A stretch of 64,000 nucleotides of DNA from Hymenobacter baengnokdamensis (GTDB taxonomy: Bacteria; Bacteroidota; Bacteroidia; Cytophagales; Hymenobacteraceae): contig NZ_CP044285.1 of NCBI RefSeq assembly GCF_008728635.1, positions 4,364,885 to 4,428,884 on the forward strand, read 5' to 3'. Position 1 is the first letter of the stretch; each line of letters opens with the position of its first letter. The notes under the pieces were generated by a model. The model searched no databases and was not told the DNA's origin. It worked only from the letters and a program-made list of their open reading frames with translations. Positions 19,257-28,140 of the stretch are shown here, one piece after another. The position numbers and the translations under genes were made by a program.

Positions 19257-19799
19257 CTAGCCGTTGGCTTTGAGTGAGTTCAGGATACGCTTGGCCAGGG
19301 GCTCCCATTCGGGCTTCTGGCGGTCGGCACAGTTAAATGTGCAGATGAGCAACTTACCCTGCACGTCGGTGAAGAACACGAGCGTGTACACTTCGTGGCC
19401 CATCTCGGGCTTCATGAATTCGAGGTAGCCTACCTTACGGTTGCCTACTTCCTTCACGCCTTCGCCAAACCAGGTGGTCTGTTTATACTGCTTGTGGTAA
19501 GCCTTGGCAAAGTTATCCTGGTACACCTGCACCATGTCCTGGTCGGCGTCGTTGTCAGAATAGTTGAAGGCCAGCGATACCAGGTTGTTATTGGTGAATA
19601 CTACGCTGGGGCGGCTGCTGGCGTGGGCGTAGGCGAAATCCATCTGCTGCTCGGTCATAACCTCGAAGCCCTTGGGAATCAGCACTTCTACGCGCTCGCT
19701 TAGCACGCGCTTCTTTACCAGTTCAATCTCAGAAGCGGGGCGCGCTGCCATGAGTAGGCTTGCGCAGGAAGTGAGCAGCAAGAGTACTAGTTTTTTCAT
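19257..19799 (-). CDS. Secreted protein of unknown function
   Basis: 180 residues with a clear signal peptide (MKKLVLLLLTSCASLLMAAR) and a mature part of mixed alpha/beta character. I do not recognise a named family. It contains VLIPKGFEVMTEQQMDFAY, VSLAFNYS and LLICTFNC, resembling small periplasmic proteins that pack a single beta-sheet. It could be a lipoprotein processed at LTSC, though the lipobox is poor. It stands alone with its own terminator. Confidence 0.75.
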   Translation of the reverse strand: MKKLVLLLLTSCASLLMAARPASEIELVKKRVLSERVEVLIPKGFEVMTEQQMDFAYAHASSRPSVVFTNNNLVSLAFNYSDNDADQDMVQVYQDNFAKAYHKQYKQTTWFGEGVKEVGNRKVGYLEFMKPEMGHEVYTLVFFTDVQGKLLICTFNCADRQKPEWEPLAKRILNSLKANG

Positions 19800-20166
19800 G
19801 GGAGTAGAGTGGTAAAAGGTAGTAGTAGAAGTAAAATAAAATTTATCCGGTTTTGATTGGCTTTCGATTCGGAATCTAAGTTACACACAAAATGCAAGTT
19901 CTGTTCCAAAAACACCTCAACGGCTAGCAGGTGCGAAAATAGTTTTTGCCGCCCCTGCGTTACTTGGCTTAACATACTGATTATGTGAGCAAAAACAAGT
20001 TCCTTTAAAAGAGAAGGTTTCGTGAAAATTCGTTAAACCGCGCCTGTAACCGCTTCATTTTTCTTCTATAAATCCAAAAAAGGACTGGAAAGATACAGAG
20101 GTTTTTTTCAGTTTCAGTAAGTGGAACCTTTTTTACTATACGTGAAACCCTGGGCCCTGGATTTAG
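19800..20166. other. Intergenic region
   Basis: 367 bp, noticeably AT-richer than its surroundings, between the start of the secreted protein and the end of yicC (both minus strand). It must hold the promoter of the secreted-protein gene, but I found no clean TAnnTTTG on that strand. Bases 20019-20042 (TTCGTGAAAATTCGTTAAAC and on) resemble part of the inverted-repeat arm at 58664-58714 and could be a relic. Confidence 0.4.
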
Positions 20167-21075
20167 TTACAGGATATTATTAAGCTGCTCTTTGATTTTT
20201 TCCAGTTCTTCTTTCATCCCTACCACCAGATGCTGAACGGTGGCATCATTTGCTTTTGAGCCTATCGTATTGATTTCCCGGCCTATTTCCTGAGCCAGGA
20301 AGCCGAGCTTTTTGCCCACCGCCTCGTCGGGCTGCCGGGTAGCCAGCTCAAAGTAGTCGAGGTGAGCCGCCAGGCGAACTTTTTCTTCGGCAATGTCCAG
20401 CTTCTCGATGTAGTACAATACTTCCTGCTCGAAGCGGGTAGCATTAAACTGCTCGTGCTGGGTGAGTTCGGCCAGGTGCGCGGTCAGGCGCTGGCGCACG
20501 TGCGCCACGCGCTGCGGGTCGTGCAGCTCCACGGCCGCCAGCTGCTGCCGAATGGTAGCCAGGTAGCCCAGAATTTCCTGCTGCAGCGTCTGGCCCTCGT
20601 CTTGCCGAAACTGCTGCATGGCTGCCAGCGCCTCGGTGAGCAGCGGTTGCAGCTCGGCCCAGACTGGGTCTTCGGCTCCGGTTTCGGCCTGGCTGGTCTG
20701 GGCTGCTTCGGAAGCCGTGGGCACCACGCCGGGCAGGCGCAGGGCGGCCAGCAGGGTTTCTTCGGTAGCGGCCAGGCCCAGGCTTTGGGCTACAGCTTGC
20801 AGCTCGTGAAAGGCGGCCAGCAGAGCCGGGCGGTTGAGCGCCGTGGCGGCCGCCGCGCTGGCCGGACGGTTAAAGTCAAGATTGAAATTAACCTTGCCGC
20901 GTAGCAGGGCCTTGGTGATTTGCTGGCGGATTTCGAGCTCGTGCGCTTGCAGAAAGCGCGGCAGGCGCAGGGTCAGGTCGAGGGTTTTGGAATTGAGCGA
21001 GCGCAGCTCGGCCGTCGCGGTATAGCGGTCTGTATCGCGGTGGGCCTGGCCGAAGCCCGTCATGGAAAGCAACAT
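20167..21075 (-). CDS. yicC: YicC family endoribonuclease-like protein
   Basis: 302-residue YicC/YloC-family protein; members act as RNases or RNase modulators in RNA turnover. The N-terminus MLLSMTGFGQA and RSLNSKTLDLTLRLPRFL and the C-terminal SKANDATVQHLVVGMKEELE (DUF1732 region) are diagnostic. Residues 85-130 are Ala/Leu-rich as usual. Length is normal. Neighbours give no functional hint; gmk, often next to it, is absent. Confidence 0.93.
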   Translation of the reverse strand: MLLSMTGFGQAHRDTDRYTATAELRSLNSKTLDLTLRLPRFLQAHELEIRQQITKALLRGKVNFNLDFNRPASAAAATALNRPALLAAFHELQAVAQSLGLAATEETLLAALRLPGVVPTASEAAQTSQAETGAEDPVWAELQPLLTEALAAMQQFRQDEGQTLQQEILGYLATIRQQLAAVELHDPQRVAHVRQRLTAHLAELTQHEQFNATRFEQEVLYYIEKLDIAEEKVRLAAHLDYFELATRQPDEAVGKKLGFLAQEIGREINTIGSKANDATVQHLVVGMKEELEKIKEQLNNIL

Positions 21076-21224
21076 AAACGAAGAAGTAAGCGCGGGGCAT
21101 CGGCTGGTTGAGCATACAATATTACGGCGTAAGCAGCCCTTTGACCCTTCGCGAAATACCCTTTCCGGACCTTTGGGCGATTACCGACCTCAATTGCTCG
21201 CCGACTGCCGGGTATTACTCGCTG

Positions 21225-21285
21225 AATACTATGAGATATAGTATTTGGGAGCTATTCGGGCGCCGCCCCAGCCCGAGTAGCTCCC
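21225..21285. repeat. Two tandem hairpins in the yicC-receptor gap
   Basis: The 334-bp gap 21076-21409 separates yicC (minus) from the TonB receptor (plus). It holds AATACTAT/ATAGTATT (21225-21232, 21238-21245) and directly after it a 15-bp stem GGGAGCTATTCGGGC (21247-21261) with GCCCGAGTAGCTCCC (21271-21285), one mismatch. GACCTTTG at 21375-21382, 27 bp before the receptor ATG, is a probable variant -7 box. No riboswitch fold recognised. Confidence 0.6.
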
Positions 21286-21409
21286 ACTACCCGTGTTACG
21301 GCAGTATTACGAGTAGCGCTGATTACCAATGATTTGATAAACACCGGGCTGACCGATAGCCCACAATGCCGGGGGACCTTTGCGTTCGCATTGGCCTAAC
21401 CCCCTTTTT

Positions 21410-24400
21410 ATGCGCACTCTTACTATCGGTCGGACCGCCACGCGGCTGACAATTCTCCTTCTACTGCTGCTGCTGGCTAAGCTGGCCTCGGCGCAGGTCA
21501 CCACTTCGGCCATTAGCGGCAAGATTAGCTCCGACAAAAACGAGGACCTGATTGGCGTAACGGTAGTGGCTACCAACGCGCCCACCGGTACCAAGCGCGG
21601 CACCGCCACTGAGCCCGACGGCCGCTTTACCATCCCCAACCTGGCGCCCGGCGGGCCTTATACCGTGACGGTAACCTACGTTGGCTATAAGGAACAGACC
21701 ATCAGCAATGTGTTTCTGACCCTGGGCAATACCACCCGCCTCAACTTTACGCTGGCCGCCGAGGCCCAGGCGCTGAACGAGGTAGTGGTAGTAGGCAACA
21801 CCCAGGCCACCAAAACCGGGGCCGGCACCAACGTAAGCAGCGCCCAGCTCCAGCAGCTGCCGACCATCTCGCGCAGCATCCAGGACTTTACCCGCCTCGA
21901 CCCGCGCAACTCGAACAACTCGTTTGCGGGCAGCTCGTTTCGCTACAACAACATTACCCTGGATGGCGCCGTGAACAACGACGCCATTGGTTTTTCGCCC
22001 TCGCTGGGCGGCACCAGCGGCACCAGCGGCCTGCCGGGCAGCTCGGCCCGCGCCAACCCGATTTCGCTCGATGCCATTCAGGAGATTCAGGCCTCAGTGG
22101 CGCCGTTTGACGTGAAGCTGGGCAACTTTACGGGCGGCTCGATAAACGCCGTGACGCGCTCGGGCTCTAACGAGTTTCACGGCTCGGTGTATGGCTTTGG
22201 CCGCAACCAGAACATTACGGGCAAGAGCATCGACGGCACCAACTCGAAAATCGGCTCGTCGTACCACGACTACCAGACCGGCTTCCGCCTGGGCGGGCCA
22301 ATCATTAAGAATAAGCTATTCTTCTTCACCAACGCCGAGATTGCCCGCCGCCAGGAGCCGCAGTTTTACGCGGCCGGCGCACCGGGCTCGCCCGTGTCGC
22401 TGGACCTGGCCAAGCTGATTGCCGACAAGCTGCAAACCACTTACAACTATAATGTGGGCGCTTACGGCGACTATAACATCCACGCCAACAGCGACAAGAT
22501 TTTTGCCCGCCTCGACTGGAACCTGGACGACAAGACCAGCATTGCGCTGCGTCACAACTACGTGAAATCGGACGCCACCAACCTGGAGCGCTCGGGCAGC
22601 TTATTTAAGTTTGGCTCGCAGGACTATACGCAGAACAACCTCCAGAACTCGACGGTGCTGGAAGTGAAGTCGAACTTCTCAAACCAGCTGGCCAACAACC
22701 TGATTCTGGGCTATACTAATATTCACGACTACCGCACGCTGCTGGACGGCCCGGCCAGCGTGTTTCCGTACGTGCAGATTAACAACGTAGGTGCCAGCGC
22801 CGGCGATGGCGTGCTGGGCTCGAAAAGCTACTTCACCGGCTCGAACCAGATTCTGCTGGGCTCGGACCGCGAGGCCAGCATCTTCAACACCCGCACCAAG
22901 ACGTTTGAGATTACCGACAACGTGACCTTCTTTGCCGGCAACCACACCCTTACGCTGGGCACCCACAATGAGCTGTATAAGATTGACTACGGCTTTATCA
23001 ACTCCTGGAACGGCCGCATCGAGTACAACAACGTGAGCGACTTTCTCAAGGACCAGCCCAACCGCATCCGGGGCACGTACCACCTCGGCGACAACAGCTA
23101 CGACTACAACTACAACAACCCGTCGGCCTCGTTCAACATCAACCTCTACTCGGCTTACCTGCAGGACGAGTGGAACGTGACCGACCGCCTGAAAGTGTCG
23201 CCCGGCATTCGCCTTGACCTCACTTCGCTGCCCAGCGGGCCGCCCCTGAACTCGACGCTGGTAAACAACCCCGCCAACGACGCCCGCACCCTGAACCAGA
23301 CCTACTCGCACGTGAGCTGGGCTGACATGAATAACAAGCTGCTCGGCAACGTGCAGGTATCGCCCCGCCTGGGCTTCAACTACGACGTGAACGGCGACCA
23401 GAGTGTGGTGCTGCGCGGCGGTACGGGCCTCTTCACGGGCCGCATTCCTTATGCTTGGCTGGGCTACGCCTTCTACAACAACGGCGTAAACTATAACTCG
23501 GTCGATTTGAACAATATTCAGAAAGGCGTTATCGGAGCCGCCGGCCAGCCGGCCGGCACCGGGGCGGGCTCGGTGTATAAGCTCAACCAGGACCCGAACG
23601 TGGTTTATGCCAGCCTGCCGGCCAGCAACAAAGCCACCACGGAAGTGGACATGATTGACCCCAACTTCAAGATGCCCCAAATCTGGCGCTCGTCGCTGGC
23701 CGTGGACTTCAGGTCGCCTACCGGCTTCCGCGCCTCGCTGGAAGGCCTGTACACCCAGGTGATTCAGGACGTGAAGTTTGAAAACATCAACCTTTACGAC
23801 AACGCCGTGTACTTTGCCCAGGGCCCCACGCAGTTGCCCTACTACCCCAACAGCGGCAGCGCTGCCAAGGTGAACTCGCAGTTTTCAAACGCCTACCTGC
23901 TCACCAATACCAACCAGGGCTACCGCTACCAGCTGACCGGCTCGGTAGGCCAGACGGTGAGCAACCTGCTCGACCTGAGCGTGGCCTATACCTACGGCGT
24001 GAGCAAGGACATCAGCAACGGCATCCGCAACTCGCCCGAGTCGAACTGGCAGCTCAACCCCGCCCTGAATGCCAACAACCCCGCCCTGGCGTATTCAAAC
24101 TTCGATTTGCGCAACCGCGTGGTAGCTTCCATCAACCTGCACAAGAGCTTTGCGCAGCGCTTTACGGGCTACTTCACTTCGGTGCTGACCTACTCGACCG
24201 GCGCACCGTTTACCTGGGTGTATAACAACAACTTCTTCAACAACGGTGGTCAGCAGCCTGTGCAGCTCGCCTACATTCCGGCCTCGGCTACTGACATCTC
24301 GCTGGTAACGGCCTCGGGCTCTACTTATACTTCGGATGCTTCGGGGGTGCAGTACGCTGCCCTGAGCAACTTCATCGACAATGACCCCTACCTCAAGAAC

Positions 24401-24820
24401 CGCCGCGGGGCTTATGCCGAGCGCAACGCCGCTCATACGCCCTGGAACAACCAAGCCGACGTGCGCTTCATGGTGGAAGCCAAGCTGGGCAAGCTCGACG
24501 CCGACGTGACCGGCGCCGTGCCCACCGGCCACACCATCCAGATTTCGTTTGATATTATCAATGTCGGCAACCTGCTCAGCAACAGCTGGGGCCGCCAGTA
24601 CTTCGTGCCCAATACGTTTAACTCGACGCTGGGCACCGGCCTCACCCAGGTGGGATTCGTGAACTCGGCGGGGGCTTTTTCTTCCTCCTACAGCGCCAGC
24701 ACGGCTACTGTACAGGGCTACGACCGGCCGGCCTTCACCTTTGGGCAGCCTGCCACCTACTCCATCGACCAGCTGGCCTCGCGCTGGCAGGGGCAGCTGG
24801 GCGTGCGGTATTCGTTCTAG
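21410..24820 (+). CDS. Oar-like TonB-dependent outer-membrane receptor
   Basis: 1136 residues. Signal peptide (1-30, ending ASAQ), a carboxypeptidase-regulatory-like beta-sandwich (about 33-125: GVTVVATNAPTG, PDGRFTIPNLAPGGPYTV), a plug domain (VSSAQLQQLPTISRSIQDF) and a large beta-barrel ending in an aromatic residue (QLGVRYSF). The segment GNFTGGSINAVTRSGSNEFH is typical of the Oar/OmpA-related branch of TonB receptors, which lack a neighbouring SusD; none is found here either. Substrate unknown. ATG 21410 gives the correct signal peptide. Confidence 0.9.
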   Translation: MRTLTIGRTATRLTILLLLLLLAKLASAQVTTSAISGKISSDKNEDLIGVTVVATNAPTGTKRGTATEPDGRFTIPNLAPGGPYTVTVTYVGYKEQTISNVFLTLGNTTRLNFTLAAEAQALNEVVVVGNTQATKTGAGTNVSSAQLQQLPTISRSIQDFTRLDPRNSNNSFAGSSFRYNNITLDGAVNNDAIGFSPSLGGTSGTSGLPGSSARANPISLDAIQEIQASVAPFDVKLGNFTGGSINAVTRSGSNEFHGSVYGFGRNQNITGKSIDGTNSKIGSSYHDYQTGFRLGGPIIKNKLFFFTNAEIARRQEPQFYAAGAPGSPVSLDLAKLIADKLQTTYNYNVGAYGDYNIHANSDKIFARLDWNLDDKTSIALRHNYVKSDATNLERSGSLFKFGSQDYTQNNLQNSTVLEVKSNFSNQLANNLILGYTNIHDYRTLLDGPASVFPYVQINNVGASAGDGVLGSKSYFTGSNQILLGSDREASIFNTRTKTFEITDNVTFFAGNHTLTLGTHNELYKIDYGFINSWNGRIEYNNVSDFLKDQPNRIRGTYHLGDNSYDYNYNNPSASFNINLYSAYLQDEWNVTDRLKVSPGIRLDLTSLPSGPPLNSTLVNNPANDARTLNQTYSHVSWADMNNKLLGNVQVSPRLGFNYDVNGDQSVVLRGGTGLFTGRIPYAWLGYAFYNNGVNYNSVDLNNIQKGVIGAAGQPAGTGAGSVYKLNQDPNVVYASLPASNKATTEVDMIDPNFKMPQIWRSSLAVDFRSPTGFRASLEGLYTQVIQDVKFENINLYDNAVYFAQGPTQLPYYPNSGSAAKVNSQFSNAYLLTNTNQGYRYQLTGSVGQTVSNLLDLSVAYTYGVSKDISNGIRNSPESNWQLNPALNANNPALAYSNFDLRNRVVASINLHKSFAQRFTGYFTSVLTYSTGAPFTWVYNNNFFNNGGQQPVQLAYIPASATDISLVTASGSTYTSDASGVQYAALSNFIDNDPYLKNRRGAYAERNAAHTPWNNQADVRFMVEAKLGKLDADVTGAVPTGHTIQISFDIINVGNLLSNSWGRQYFVPNTFNSTLGTGLTQVGFVNSAGAFSSSYSASTATVQGYDRPAFTFGQPATYSIDQLASRWQGQLGVRYSF

Positions 24821-24841
24821 CGCTCGCTGCAGCGGCTGGCC

Positions 24842-24880
24842 AAAGCCCCGGTTCCGCGCTAGCGGGGCCGGGGCTTTTTA
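24842..24880 (+). terminator. Rho-independent terminator after TonB receptor
   Basis: AAAGCCCCGG (24842-24851) pairs with CCGGGGCTTT (24868-24877), with a nested CCGC/GCGG stem, followed by further T residues. Confidence 0.85.
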
Positions 24881-24906
24881 TAGACCATCGGGCCGTAGGC
24901 GCCGTT

Positions 24907-24914
24907 TATCTTTG
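24907..24914 (+). promoter_or_regulatory. -7 box TATCTTTG upstream of ATPase/HNH pair
   Basis: TATCTTTG matches TAnnTTTG, 26 bp before the ATG. No TTG is found at the -33 position. It suggests the two-gene cassette has its own promoter after the terminator at 24842-24880. Confidence 0.5.
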
Positions 24915-24940
24915 CCAGCATCTTCAATTGCCTCTACCTT

Positions 24941-26173
24941 ATGATTACGCGCCAGGAATTTCCTTATCTGCAAGAGTTACTCATCAACGACGCTTACGCC
25001 GTAAAGGGCCTGCGCGTGTCGGTTTTTGAGCCGGGGCAGGAGTTCAAACATCTGGTGCTGACTGGAAGGAATGGGTCGGGGAAGACGACGGTATTGCGAG
25101 GGATTATGGAAGCAATACAATATGACGCTAACAATGAAGAAAGCGCAGCTGAGCATAGTAGCTGGCTACTATCAGTACTTAAACGTGGAGGTCACTCTAA
25201 AAGGAAAACCGATTCTTTTCAGAGGCAGCTTAACGAGATTGGTAGAGTAACACTGTCTTATTTAAGTTTACCACAGAAGTTGCTACAATTCCAGTTTGGT
25301 ACTATCCTTACGTTTTTTGAAGCTACTCGCAAAGTTCAAGTCAGAGATGTGGCAACAATTGCTCGCGAAGACGAGCTAGAAAAGCAGCTTTTACAACCAC
25401 AGCCCAATCAATCCCCAGCCGAATTATTCAAACAGTATTTAGTCAACAAAAAAGTCTTCCAGGTCTTCGACACTATGGAAGGCAAATCGGAAGGCGCGAA
25501 GCAACAGGAGCAATTTTTTGCCAATCTCGAAGAAACCCTCGCCAAAATATTCGAAGACCCCAGTACCAAGCTTGAATTTGTCCGGGAAAACTTCGAATTC
25601 TACATTAACCTTTCCGACGGGCGGCGCTTCACCTTCAACCAGCTTTCGGCTGGCTTTTCCGCGTTTTTAAGCATTCTGACCGAATTATTGATGCGCGTCG
25701 ACCTGCTGCGCAAGCAGGCCAACGACTACACCTACGACCCCTGCGGCTTTGTGCTCATTGATGAGCCCGAAACGCATCTGCACCTGGAAATGCAGTACCA
25801 GATACTTCCGCTGCTCACTGGCCTCTTTCCGAACCTGCAATTCATTGTGGCTACCCACTCGCCGGCGGTAGCGTCGAGCATTAAAAACGCTACGGTGTTT
25901 GACCTGAGCACCGGGCAGACGCTAGGCGACACGGCCGCCGGCTCCTCGTTTTCGGAGTTGATGCAGACACACTTTGGGTTGGCAAATGAGTATTCCAACG
26001 TGGCCGACAAGATTCTGGAAGAGGTAGCTGAGATAAGTGGAATGGCCGACCGGCCCGCCGCCCTGGCGCGCCTGAAGCAGTTGCTGGAGCAGCAGGGCCG
26101 CTATATGTCGCCTGTACTGCGGCTCGATGTGCACGCCCATTTACTGCATTTGCAGCGCGAGCAGGCCGCATGA
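24941..26173 (+). CDS. AAA family ATPase, PtuA-like (putative Septu defence)
   Basis: 410-residue single ABC/SMC-type ATPase of the AAA_15/AAA_21 kind. Walker A GRNGSGKTT is near residues 42-50, Walker B FVLIDEPETH near 270-279 and the H-loop ATHSPAVASS near 304; the middle is charged and helical. It overlaps the next gene by 4 nt (ATGA), and that gene encodes an HNH nuclease. An OLD/PtuA-like ATPase coupled to an HNH protein is the Septu anti-phage architecture. Roughly 25,090-25,480 is clearly AT-richer than the rest of the gene and the window, a sign of mosaic or horizontally acquired sequence. The defence role is inferred. Confidence 0.8.
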   Translation: MITRQEFPYLQELLINDAYAVKGLRVSVFEPGQEFKHLVLTGRNGSGKTTVLRGIMEAIQYDANNEESAAEHSSWLLSVLKRGGHSKRKTDSFQRQLNEIGRVTLSYLSLPQKLLQFQFGTILTFFEATRKVQVRDVATIAREDELEKQLLQPQPNQSPAELFKQYLVNKKVFQVFDTMEGKSEGAKQQEQFFANLEETLAKIFEDPSTKLEFVRENFEFYINLSDGRRFTFNQLSAGFSAFLSILTELLMRVDLLRKQANDYTYDPCGFVLIDEPETHLHLEMQYQILPLLTGLFPNLQFIVATHSPAVASSIKNATVFDLSTGQTLGDTAAGSSFSELMQTHFGLANEYSNVADKILEEVAEISGMADRPAALARLKQLLEQQGRYMSPVLRLDVHAHLLHLQREQAA

Positions 26174-26922
26174 TTGAACTGACGCGCCCGCCCGTGCCGG
26201 CTTCGCTCAACGCGCCGGAAATGCAGCAGTACGTAGCCGATTGCGCCGCTTATGCGACGGCCTGCGCCACCGCGCCCGCCCCGGCCGTAGTACCTGTGCC
26301 GGCCAAGCCCGGCAGCTACCGGACCTCCGACGTGCTACAGGCATTCGATACTTATTTTTTCAGCAAGTGCTACCTCACCGAGCAGTGGCACGGCAGCTCT
26401 TACGAGATGGATGTGGACCATTTCGTCCCTGTCAGCCAAGACCCAACGCTAAAATTTGATTGGAATAACCTGTTTCCGGCCGCTCATAAGGCCAACATGA
26501 TGCGCCCGCGCAAGTGGCCCGCTGGCGGCTTGCTCGACCCCTGCCGCGATGCCATAGCCACCCGGCTACTGGCGACCATCGGTGTTAATGGCCGCGAGCC
26601 GCGCTTTGAAGCCGCTGACTATACTGACCAAGCGGCTGCCAACACGGCGGCCCTACTAAACCTGCTCCATAATGGGCGCGCCGGTGAGGAAGAGTCGCAA
26701 TTGAATACGCGCCATTTGCGCGTGACAACCCGGGAGCGCTATGACCAGGTATTGCACGCTATTTTGAATTTCCAACGGGCCGAAAGGAACGGCAATGCTC
26801 AACAGTTAGCCAATGCTCGCCGCAACTTGGGTGCTCTATTATCGCGGCGGGCGCCCTTTACCCAGCTAATGCGGGCGATGTATGCAGTCCAAGAATACGT
26901 GCCGGTGGATTTACTGGATTAA
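26170..26922 (+). CDS. HNH endonuclease, PtuB-like (putative Septu defence)
   Basis: 250-residue protein with an HNH core: MDVDHFVPVS (about 80-89) and DWNNLFPAAHKAN (about 97-109) supply Asp-His, Asn and His. This resembles the TIGR02646/PtuB family, including the later LLNLLHNG and RERYDQVL segments. The CxxC zinc pairs often present around such cores are missing; only one Cys (KCYLTEQ) is near. Start overlaps the ATPase stop by ATGA, indicating translational coupling. Predicted to cleave nucleic acid when triggered through its ATPase partner. Confidence 0.75.
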   Translation: MIELTRPPVPASLNAPEMQQYVADCAAYATACATAPAPAVVPVPAKPGSYRTSDVLQAFDTYFFSKCYLTEQWHGSSYEMDVDHFVPVSQDPTLKFDWNNLFPAAHKANMMRPRKWPAGGLLDPCRDAIATRLLATIGVNGREPRFEAADYTDQAAANTAALLNLLHNGRAGEEESQLNTRHLRVTTRERYDQVLHAILNFQRAERNGNAQQLANARRNLGALLSRRAPFTQLMRAMYAVQEYVPVDLLD

Positions 26923-26943
26923 TGCCCTTTAACTAGCGCTCCC

Positions 26944-28140
26944 TTGCACATTCTGCACCTGCCCAAGTGGTACCCGCACCGCTACGACGACCAGGATGGC
27001 GACTTCGTGGCCCGGCACGTGGCGGCCATCGCGGCGCAGCCGGGCATCGAGTCGGCGGTGGTGTTTGCGGCCGTGGCGCGCGGGCCGCTGCCCCAGCTCA
27101 TCGACGCGGAGGTTGACCTGGCCGGCCCGGTACCCACCTGGCGCTACTACTACCGTGCCCGGCCCACCGGCTTGGCCCCACTCGATAAGCTGCTGAAGCT
27201 GCTGCTGTGGCTGTGGTGCCAGCGGCGCGGGCTGCGGGCCGTGCGCCGCCACTGGGCCGGCCGGCGGCCCGAGGTGGTGCACGCCCACGTACTGCTGCGG
27301 CCGGCCGCGCTGGCGTGGTGGCTGCGGGCGTGGCATGGCATCCCGTACGTGCTCACCGAACACCAGACGGCCCTGCTACCCGCCAATGCGGCGCGCTTGG
27401 GCCGAGCGCGCCGCTGGCTGGTGGGGCAGCTGGTGCGGCGGGCGGCGGCCAGCCTGCCCGTTTCGCACGACCTGGCGCGGGCGCTGGCGGCGCTGGGCGG
27501 GGCCAATCCGCGCACGGTGGTGATTCCCAACGTGGTCGATACGCAGCTTTTTTACCCACCCACCGCGCCTAGCGAGCCGCGCTACGGCCTGCTGCACGTG
27601 GCGGCTTTCAATGAAAAAGCCAAAAACCTGAGCGGCCTGCTGCGCACCCTGGCCCACTTGCGGGCTGCTGCCCCGCCCCTGCCGGGCCTGCACCTGCGCA
27701 TTGCGGGCTATGGCCCCGACGAGGCGCAGCTGCACCAGCTGGCCGCCACGCTCGGCCTGTTGGCCGATGGCACCGTGGAGTTTCTGGGCAAGCTAACACC
27801 GGCCCAGGTAGCCACCGAGATGCGCCGGGCGGCGGCCCTGGTCCTTTTTTCCAATTACGAGAACCTGCCCTGCGTGCTCATCGAGGCGCAGGCCAGCGGG
27901 CTGCCCGCCGTGGCTACCCGCGTGGGCGGCGTGCCCGAGTTATTGCCCTCCGACCGCCTGGGCCTGCTGGTGCCGCCCACCGACGAGGCGGCCCTGGCCG
28001 AGGCCCTGCGCACGGTACTTACGGCTCCGGCCGGGCGCTTCGACACCGCCTCACTACGGGCGCGGGCGGTGGCCGAGTTCAGCTACCCGGCGGTGGGCCG
28101 GGCCTTCGCGGCGGTATATGCCCGTATTTTGGGGCTATGA
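26944..28140 (+). CDS. Glycosyltransferase family 4 protein
   Basis: 398-residue GT-B fold retaining glycosyltransferase. The N-terminal half begins LHIL-like HILHLPKWYPHRYDDQDG, typical of GT4; the C-terminal half contains HVAAFNEKAKNLSGLL, EFLGKLTPAQVATEMRRA and the nucleotide-sugar EX7E motif in ENLPCVLIEAQASGLP, then ATRVGGVPELL. It likely adds a sugar to a surface glycan. Start is TTG 26944, since the conserved first strand begins there. It ends 4 nt into the next gene. Confidence 0.9.
   Translation: MHILHLPKWYPHRYDDQDGDFVARHVAAIAAQPGIESAVVFAAVARGPLPQLIDAEVDLAGPVPTWRYYYRARPTGLAPLDKLLKLLLWLWCQRRGLRAVRRHWAGRRPEVVHAHVLLRPAALAWWLRAWHGIPYVLTEHQTALLPANAARLGRARRWLVGQLVRRAAASLPVSHDLARALAALGGANPRTVVIPNVVDTQLFYPPTAPSEPRYGLLHVAAFNEKAKNLSGLLRTLAHLRAAAPPLPGLHLRIAGYGPDEAQLHQLAATLGLLADGTVEFLGKLTPAQVATEMRRAAALVLFSNYENLPCVLIEAQASGLPAVATRVGGVPELLPSDRLGLLVPPTDEAALAEALRTVLTAPAGRFDTASLRARAVAEFSYPAVGRAFAAVYARILGL

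Noticed and set aside
21076..21409. Cobalamin or other riboswitch upstream of the TonB receptor
   Set aside because: No B12-box or other conserved riboswitch core could be recognised; only simple hairpins are seen.
22679..23680. 333-codon open frame on the minus strand
   Set aside because: Antisense to the TonB receptor, Val/His/Arg-rich without structure or start signals.
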